A program made the translations under genes and the position numbers. This document shows, piece by piece, positions 54,238-64,000 of a stretch of DNA of 64,000 nucleotides. Position 1 is the first letter of the stretch; every line of letters begins with the position of its first letter. The notes under the pieces were generated by a model, which made no database searches, was not told the origin of the DNA, and saw nothing but the letters and a program-made list of their open reading frames with translations. Source of the stretch: Acinetobacter sp. ANC 7912 (GTDB lineage Bacteria > Pseudomonadota > Gammaproteobacteria > Pseudomonadales > Moraxellaceae); assembly GCF_039862785.1 (NCBI RefSeq), contig NZ_CP156795.1, forward strand, positions 3,038,001 to 3,102,000, given 5' to 3'.

Positions 54238-55422
54238 TCAGGGTGCAGTTAGCTTTAACAGTCTTGCCTGTGGACCATCTTCAATCACCCAGATCCCACC
54301 ATCCTGTGCCTGAATTGCCCCACGAATCCGGGCTTTCATATCCAGACGCTGCACTTCTTTCACTGGTTGTTGCGTGGTATCCACGATCATGATGGCTTTA
54401 GAGGACAGCCCTGTAGCAATCGCCTTATTCTGCCATTGTGGAAATACTTTACCCGTGTAGAACATCAAGGAGGATGGTGAGATCACTGGTGTCCAGTCGA
54501 TAGCCGGTGCTTCAAACTCCGGACGGGAACTATGATCGGGAATTGGTTTACCATCATAATGATCGCCATTAGATACGATCGGATAGCCATAGTTTTTGCC
54601 TTTCAGCACTTTATTCAGCTCATCCCCGCCTTTCGGTCCCATCTCAATCACCCAGAGCTGCCCTTGTGGATCAAAAGCCAGACCTAAAGGATTACGGTGT
54701 CCCAAACTCCAGATCTGTTTGGCAATCTCGCCCTGATTCATAAATGGATTATCGGATGGAACCGAACCATCATCATTCAGGCGGATAATCTTGCCAGCAT
54801 TAGATTTCATGTCTTGAGCAGGGTTAAACTGCTGGCGCTCACCCGAACTGATCCACAGTTTGCCGTCTGAGCCAAAGATAATCCGGTGTCCATAATGGCC
54901 CTGCCCGGAAGAAAACTTCGGTACCTGCGTCCAGATTTTTTTGTTCTGAGTGAGTTGTGGTGTGTTCTTGGTTAAATCCAGTTTGCCACGAACCACCACA
55001 GCGCCATAGCCACCTCGTCCCTGCTCAGCATAGCTCAGATAGACCCATTGATTACGTTCAAAATCAGGATGCAAAGTCACATCCCCCAAGCCACCCTGAC
55101 CACCATAGGCAACTTTTGGAATACCCTTAATTTCAGTCTTTTTGTTGGTGTTTGGACCAAATAAATACAACCGGCCACGACGTTCAGTAATCAGCAAACG
55201 GCCATCCTTTAAAGAGGTGATTGCCCATGGTTCATTAAACTGGGCAATATTGTTGACCTTATAGGCCTGCTGGGCTTGGGCAGTATTCGAGGTTGATGTC
55301 TCTGAATTAGCCTGTTCCTGGCTCTTACCTTGTTCTGAAGAAGTATTATCTTGTGCATGACAGCCTAGACTATAAGGAATAAAACCTAGAAATAACAGTG
55401 CTGCGAGATGGACCTGATTCAT
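54238..55422 (-). CDS. PQQ-dependent soluble sugar (aldose) dehydrogenase
   Basis: 394 residues of the GSDH (glucose/sorbosone dehydrogenase) beta-propeller fold. A signal with lipobox-like SLGC precedes a Ser/Gln/Thr-rich stretch to about residue 50. Propeller blocks include FNEPWAITSLKDGRLLITERRGRLYLFG, GGQGGLGDVTLHPDFE, GHYGHRIIFGSDGKLWISSGERQQF, WSLGHRNPLGLAFDPQGQLWVIEMGPKGGDELN and FWVIEDG. The cofactor and substrate (aldoses) are known for the family; in E. coli YliI is the relative. On the strand opposite the Csr/Rsm RNAs. Confidence 0.88.
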   Translation of the reverse strand: MNQVHLAALLFLGFIPYSLGCHAQDNTSSEQGKSQEQANSETSTSNTAQAQQAYKVNNIAQFNEPWAITSLKDGRLLITERRGRLYLFGPNTNKKTEIKGIPKVAYGGQGGLGDVTLHPDFERNQWVYLSYAEQGRGGYGAVVVRGKLDLTKNTPQLTQNKKIWTQVPKFSSGQGHYGHRIIFGSDGKLWISSGERQQFNPAQDMKSNAGKIIRLNDDGSVPSDNPFMNQGEIAKQIWSLGHRNPLGLAFDPQGQLWVIEMGPKGGDELNKVLKGKNYGYPIVSNGDHYDGKPIPDHSSRPEFEAPAIDWTPVISPSSLMFYTGKVFPQWQNKAIATGLSSKAIMIVDTTQQPVKEVQRLDMKARIRGAIQAQDGGIWVIEDGPQARLLKLTAP

Positions 55423-55564
55423 TGTTATTCTGCGTACTTATTAAAATGGATTAACCACAATGTAGCATTTCAGGGGCACGCTAAAAGCATAAAAAGGTTA
55501 AGAAATCGTTAACAGATTTAACTAAATCCAGCCCAGATATAGAATTATTCCTGTGCTATTTCCA

Positions 55565-57376
55565 TCATTTGATACAGGCGCTATCGCGCTCAACCTTCGC
55601 TTCATACAATTGCTGGTCTGCAGTCTTCATTAGACGGTCCACATTGTGATAGATATGCTCGGCATCCATCACAGCAGCCCCGACACTTATACTAATCCAG
55701 GTTCGGTTGTCATCACGATTGGCATGTTCCATGTTCAGTTCACGAATCGCCTGACACAACCGATCGGCAAAAGTTTTGGCCTGTTGATAGCTAATTTCTG
55801 GCAATAACACCGCAAATTCTTCCCCGCCATAACGTGCCAGAAAGCCATTTTCCGGCAGAATCTGCTGAATAGTCTGCACAATAGTTTTTAGAACATAATC
55901 ACCTTTCAGATGGCCATAGTAATCGTTGTAGTTTTTAAAATAGTCCACATCGATCATAAAAAAGGCCAGCGAACGTTGTGTTGCACCCGCCTGCTCGTAT
56001 TGTTGCTGGATCTGCTCATTTAGGGCAAAACGGTTATAAGCACCGGTAAGAGAATCCAGACGTACCTGCTCCGCCAGTTTCTGGTTGAGCAGGCTAATAT
56101 CCCGGGTACGCTCCTGTACTTTCTGATCTAGTTCCTTATTCCAGCGGATCAGTTTCTGGTTCAGCACCTCGGTATTAATACTTTGCACCGCATAATCACG
56201 ACTGAGCTGGAAAGTAATCAGAATGAAATACAAACAAGAGGTATAAAAAGCGATTTCCACCGAATCAATCAGCTTGAGTGCCAGCAGATAGTCATGCAGG
56301 AAGGTCAGACAAACCAGCAACACCGCAATGGAATTGACCTTGGAATACTTCACATTAGATTTGTGCATGCGATAGGCTGCAAACAGCAAATTGATAAAAA
56401 CCAGAAGCGCGATACTAAAGCTTTGAAAAAAGAAGCTCTGAAAGGTGTACGGCTGTGCAAACAGGGTCACTGCTACATTTACAGTAATAATCGCTGCGGT
56501 AATCTTTAATAAATACGGATTAAGCAGGCGATAAGGTAATAAATAAATATAGATCAGGAAGAACAGGCAGGCCAGTTCGGTCAGCAGATATTCAAAGCGT
56601 GTCCCCCAGACCCAGGAAATATCGGTAAACAGGGTATAAATAAACGGTACCGCAAAAAAGCTACGCACACTCAAGCACAGGATAAACAGGCCCAAAAACA
56701 ACAGAATATTGCCCGCTTTGGTGCGAATACTGCGGAACATGGCAAAGAACACCATAAAGCTGCCAATCATCAGCAGAACGCCGCTGACCACACTTAATGG
56801 AATGACCTGCTGATAAAACTTGTGCAGAATCGGGCGCGGAAAACCAATCAGAATACTATTTTCCAATCCACCACGAATATGCTGGTAACTTGAGGCCTGA
56901 ATGGTAATAGTGACATCACGTTGTGACGGAAAAAAGGAAGCCAGTTTAGGCGCCATCATAGTCTGATGTTGCCCTTCTTTCCCAACCTGTCCAGCATTAA
57001 TCAGCAGATGATCATCCACATACATTCGGTAAGCACCATACTGGTATGGCACATACATATAAATGGCATGAGAAAGTACAGATTCAGGCAGACGGAAAGT
57101 TTTCTGGAAAGTCCCGATCCCGTCTTTATGCCCTGTGATGGTCTGGAATGAATTGGGTAACTGAACCTTTTCTACAGTATTCTGATTTTTATTGTGATCT
57201 AAAAAGACTGTTTTATGAGAAATCGGATCAATTAACTGATTCGGATAAAAATCCCACTCCCCATCCAGATTCATATTCTGCTGTTGAGTGAAATGAAGCT
57301 CTGTAATCGCATAAAGCTGGCTATGGATCAGGCTGAGCCATATGAACAGAAAGGCTTGAAGGAGAAACTGCTGCAT
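55565..57376 (-). CDS. Membrane diguanylate cyclase with 7TM-DISM sensor
   Basis: 603 residues. A signal peptide is followed by a periplasmic domain (MNLDGEWDFYPNQLIDPIS..., residues 35-180, the DISM-type beta-sandwich), seven hydrophobic helices (about 190-395), a short coiled coil and a GGDEF domain (about 435-595). The active motif is GGEEF (about residue 518) with DVDYFKNYNDYYGH and SLTGAYNRFAL. No RxxD inhibitory site is present. Makes c-di-GMP in response to an external or carbohydrate-like ligand, an inference from the sensor type. Confidence 0.9.
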   Translation of the reverse strand: MQQFLLQAFLFIWLSLIHSQLYAITELHFTQQQNMNLDGEWDFYPNQLIDPISHKTVFLDHNKNQNTVEKVQLPNSFQTITGHKDGIGTFQKTFRLPESVLSHAIYMYVPYQYGAYRMYVDDHLLINAGQVGKEGQHQTMMAPKLASFFPSQRDVTITIQASSYQHIRGGLENSILIGFPRPILHKFYQQVIPLSVVSGVLLMIGSFMVFFAMFRSIRTKAGNILLFLGLFILCLSVRSFFAVPFIYTLFTDISWVWGTRFEYLLTELACLFFLIYIYLLPYRLLNPYLLKITAAIITVNVAVTLFAQPYTFQSFFFQSFSIALLVFINLLFAAYRMHKSNVKYSKVNSIAVLLVCLTFLHDYLLALKLIDSVEIAFYTSCLYFILITFQLSRDYAVQSINTEVLNQKLIRWNKELDQKVQERTRDISLLNQKLAEQVRLDSLTGAYNRFALNEQIQQQYEQAGATQRSLAFFMIDVDYFKNYNDYYGHLKGDYVLKTIVQTIQQILPENGFLARYGGEEFAVLLPEISYQQAKTFADRLCQAIRELNMEHANRDDNRTWISISVGAAVMDAEHIYHNVDRLMKTADQQLYEAKVERDSACIK

Positions 57377-57487
57377 ATGACATCAGTAAGAATGACACGT
57401 TAAGTTATTAGTATAGCATTTTACTATTGAACACAGATTAGTCATTAGCAAAAAGTCGATGAATAAAAGCTAAAATCCAGCCATAAA

Positions 57488-57520
57488 AAAACACCCCCGA
57501 TCTTTTGATCGGGGGTGTTT
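57488..57520 (-). terminator. Terminator of the rrn operon
   Basis: aaacacccccgatc / gatcgggggtgttt perfect 14-bp stem with a short loop, 10 bp after the end of 5S. Strong and symmetrical. Confidence 0.9.
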
Positions 57521-57530
57521 AGAATAATGA

Positions 57531-57645
57531 GCTGGCGATGACTTACTCTCACATGGCAAACGCCACACTACCATCAGCGCGAAGAGGTTTCACTTCTGAG
57601 TTCGGGAAGGGATCAGGTGGTTCACTCTTGCTATGGTCGCCAGCA
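57531..57645 (-). rRNA. rrf: 5S ribosomal RNA
   Basis: 115 nt, ends pair with one another (gctggcgat at the 3' end, gtcgccagc at the 5' end). Internal segments with the conserved CCGAAC and GAAACC-type loops are present. Last gene of the operon, before the terminator. Confidence 0.95.
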
Positions 57646-57821
57646 CAACTGGGATGGATACTCGCTTGGTCTTAGGTTTGCGCCAAGGTTTTTTCCAAAT
57701 GAGTTATTAACAGGATAATCTGAGTTGAACATTGTATCTAGCATTTCAACTAAATCAAGTTGCTTTGATGCTTTATGAATCAATTGTTGCTTTGTATACA
57801 ACTGCTTGGGCGTTGTATAGT

Positions 57822-60706
<2,885 letters not shown>

Positions 60707-60712
60707 TACAAC

Positions 60713-61180
60713 CCCAAACAGTCGTTACACCTACAAGTCAGTGTAGCAACAAGTTCCACCAGTAAACTGGCTTCTCTTACAGTTTGTTGTTCTGTGCACT
60801 TAAGCACCGTACAGCTTCAATTAGATTCACGTACCAAAACGCTTGATTCAGTTAATTTCGCTAGTTCTCATTCAATCACTTCAACTTCACAACCAAAGTT
60901 GTGTCGTTTCCGCTCTCTTATGAGATTGAACAAATTATTTCAACTCAAATATATTCTGTTAATGATTTAACGTATCTTCGTCAGACTACGTTACTGTGAT
61001 AAATCACAGAGATTATCAAGTGGTGCGTATATTAGCGCATCCATTGGATAATCTCTATAATCTGATCACTTGATCGCTTAGGAACTAAACAACATCGCTG
61101 CCGTATGATCACATACTGCGCGAAGCGTAGCTTCTTGCTTAAATTTCAAGTAAAAGCAGTGCTTTTATACTCTTGAAATT
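60713..61180 (-). other. Spacer between tRNA-Ala and 23S rRNA
   Basis: 468 bp of transcribed spacer. It contains caccagtaaactggctt (60756-60772), a hairpin word also found within the 23S gene near 59175-59191. No further gene seen. Confidence 0.6.
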
Positions 61181-61256
61181 TGGTGGAGACTAGGAGAGTC
61201 GAACTCCTGACCTCCTGCGTGCAAAGCAGGCGCTCTACCAACTAAGCTAAGTCCCC
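61181..61256 (-). tRNA. tRNA-Ala (TGC)
   Basis: 76 nt including an encoded CCA end. Anticodon TGC lies in the CTTTGCACG loop. Acceptor (GGGGACT / AGTCTCC), D, anticodon and T stems can all be drawn. Second tRNA of the rrn spacer. Confidence 0.96.
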
Positions 61257-61292
61257 AGCTTATCAATAAGTCAATGTATCTAAAGTATGTCA

Positions 61293-61369
<77 letters not shown>

Positions 61370-61383
61370 TCAGATACATCGTC

Positions 61384-61414
61384 ATGAAGAACAACTTGTT
61401 GTGGATTCTTACCG
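61384..61414 (-). other. 3' arm of the 16S processing stem
   Basis: Pairs with 63098-63127 upstream of 16S (about 30 bp with one substitution and one bulge). Such a stem encloses 16S and is cut by RNase III. Confidence 0.75.
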
Positions 61415-61430
61415 ATCGTCAATCTTTCGT

Positions 61431-62967
<1,537 letters not shown>

Positions 62968-63679
62968 AAAATCATTTTGTACTTTAGTTAAGACAAAGTA
63001 CTTAATTCTGGCTCATCAATTACTGACAAAAATTCGCTCAAATAAACTTCGAGTAATTTCTACCATTAATCAATGAAAATATATTCAATCGATCAACCGG
63101 TAAAAATCCACACAAGTTGTTCTTCATAATCTCTTAATGATCTTTCTAACACCTCGTCAGTGTTAGAAGCTGGACTCAATACACTCAACAACTCAGCCAT
63201 CGGCTTCGTTCGTTTCGCTGTATCGCGTCGGTATGGGATGCATTCTAGAGGATTTCAGAATCATTGCAACCCCCAATTCACTATATTTTTCACGTATGTA
63301 TCTTTTTTCTACGAAAATCGCCAAAAAATCGCTTTTTTATCTAAATTTTGAGCATTTTTAACCAATAAACATTTAATTCAGTACAACACAGCCAAAATCA
63401 CTTATATCTTTTAAGACCTAATAACGATCACTCTAAGACTTATTTTAAGCTCTTTTCATAATGATGATTTCAAGAACTTAAATTTTTCCGGAATCGTTTT
63501 ATACAAAACTTTAAAAATATTTTGATACTTTTAAAGTTTCTTGAGTTTTATCTTTATATAAGTCTTTTTTGAGTGAGAAGTAAGTAAAAATATTTGAGAG
63601 AGGTATTTCTATAGGCTTAATGACTTATCTAGACATTAAACTTAATTTTGATCATGTGCTTTAAATCTAAAATAAGAAC
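62968..63679 (-). promoter_or_regulatory. rrn promoter and leader region
   Basis: The long leader upstream of 16S. The main promoter candidate is TTGCAA (63264-63269), a 16-bp spacer and TAGAAT (63242-63247) followed by a GC-rich stretch, the pattern of strong, growth-controlled rrn P1 promoters. A 7-bp hairpin lies at 62979-63001, and 63098-63127 is the 5' arm of the 16S processing stem. Upstream of the promoter (63270-63679) the sequence is very AT-rich, suited to UP elements or Fis-type sites. No protein gene. Confidence 0.7.
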
Positions 63680-63973
63680 TTAACTGGCCTGCTCTAAAGT
63701 ATGGTGACTTAACCAGTGCTGCATCACTTCTATAATCACTTCTTTCTTACCGGTATAGTCTTCTGCTGCAAACAACAATTTGGCCCGACGCGGTAAACGT
63801 TCCTTGACCAGAGAAAACAGTAAATAATGAGAAGCTAAATCTAGTTGCTGAAACAGGCTAAAGGCTTGCTGATAAGACTGTTCTTTTTGCTCAGGTGTGC
63901 CGTATTCAAATAGAAATCGCAAAACAAAGTCGATTTCCTCATCAAAGATGTCCTGAGTTTGATAATGATACAT
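63680..63973 (-). CDS. Unidentified 97-aa protein
   Basis: A soluble, mostly helical protein with many aromatics and Gln: HYQTQDIFDEEIDFVLRFLFEYGTPEQKEQ, then SLFQQLDLASHYLLFSLVKERLPRRAKLLFAAEDYTGKKE and the helical end IIEVMQHWLSHHTLEQAS. Clean ATG start. No family recognised. It runs on the same strand as the rrn operon and lies just upstream of it, with 410 bp to the P1 promoter. Confidence 0.6.
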   Translation of the reverse strand: MYHYQTQDIFDEEIDFVLRFLFEYGTPEQKEQSYQQAFSLFQQLDLASHYLLFSLVKERLPRRAKLLFAAEDYTGKKEVIIEVMQHWLSHHTLEQAS

Positions 63974-64000
63974 ATACAGCGCAGCCCTCTATTTTAATTT

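Overview
This window looks like a chromosomal segment of an Acinetobacter species (Moraxellaceae). The evidence is the 16S and 23S rRNA sequence style, the rrn layout 16S-Ile-Ala-23S-5S, transposases of the IS982, IS30 and IS4 families common in Acinetobacter, and gene neighbourhoods such as dapA-bamC-purC, ribF-ileS-lspA-fkpB and ubiG-mupP-yciK. Most of the window is ordinary core genome; the accessory content is four insertion sequences.

Layout. 1-3 kb: end of an unidentified protein, a DUF445 membrane protein, a frameshifted DUF2798 gene and an IS982-family element with an 8-bp target duplication. 3-10 kb: argS, a SPOR-domain protein, an IS30-family element, then psd, a rhodanese and pncB on the minus strand. 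10.5-20 kb: dtd, whose terminator has been split by an IS4-family element, an SCP2-domain protein, serB with a divergent Smp-like membrane protein, a BASS transporter, pncA and an MFS transporter. 20-33 kb: dapA-bamC-purC, a probable small RNA, rarA, a PAS-GGDEF-EAL protein, a DUF1328 protein, a second IS982-family element, murJ, ampD, nadC, a 41-aa lipoprotein and rph. 33-41 kb: a FabR-like regulator, dsbA, ubiG-mupP-yciK, small conserved proteins, two tandem RcnB-like proteins and argA. 41-47 kb: a sulfonate operon with two binding lipoproteins followed by ssuD, ssuC and ssuB, then a TetR regulator. 47-57 kb: a nucleosidase, ribF-ileS-lspA-fkpB, an FMN reductase, two tandem Csr/Rsm-type small RNAs, a PQQ sugar dehydrogenase and a membrane diguanylate cyclase. 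57.5-63.3 kb: a complete rrn operon on the minus strand with its promoter; the window ends with a small unidentified gene.

Functional themes. NAD metabolism is represented three times (pncB, pncA, nadC). Envelope and peptidoglycan functions recur (psd, murJ, ampD, mupP, lspA, bamC, a SPOR protein). Two c-di-GMP enzymes lie on either side of the Csr/Rsm RNA pair, so two layers of lifestyle control sit in one window, although no direct link is shown.

The most notable non-annotated signals are (1) two adjacent RNAs at about 53.78-53.92 and 54.05-54.18 kb, each with four hairpins that present AGGA or GGA in the loop, including the terminator loop, and with matching promoter spacing; (2) a promoter-to-terminator small RNA unit at 23.14-23.31 kb with C/U-rich loops; and (3) insertion-sequence ends carrying hairpins just before the transposase start, one of these elements having inserted exactly into a terminator hairpin.
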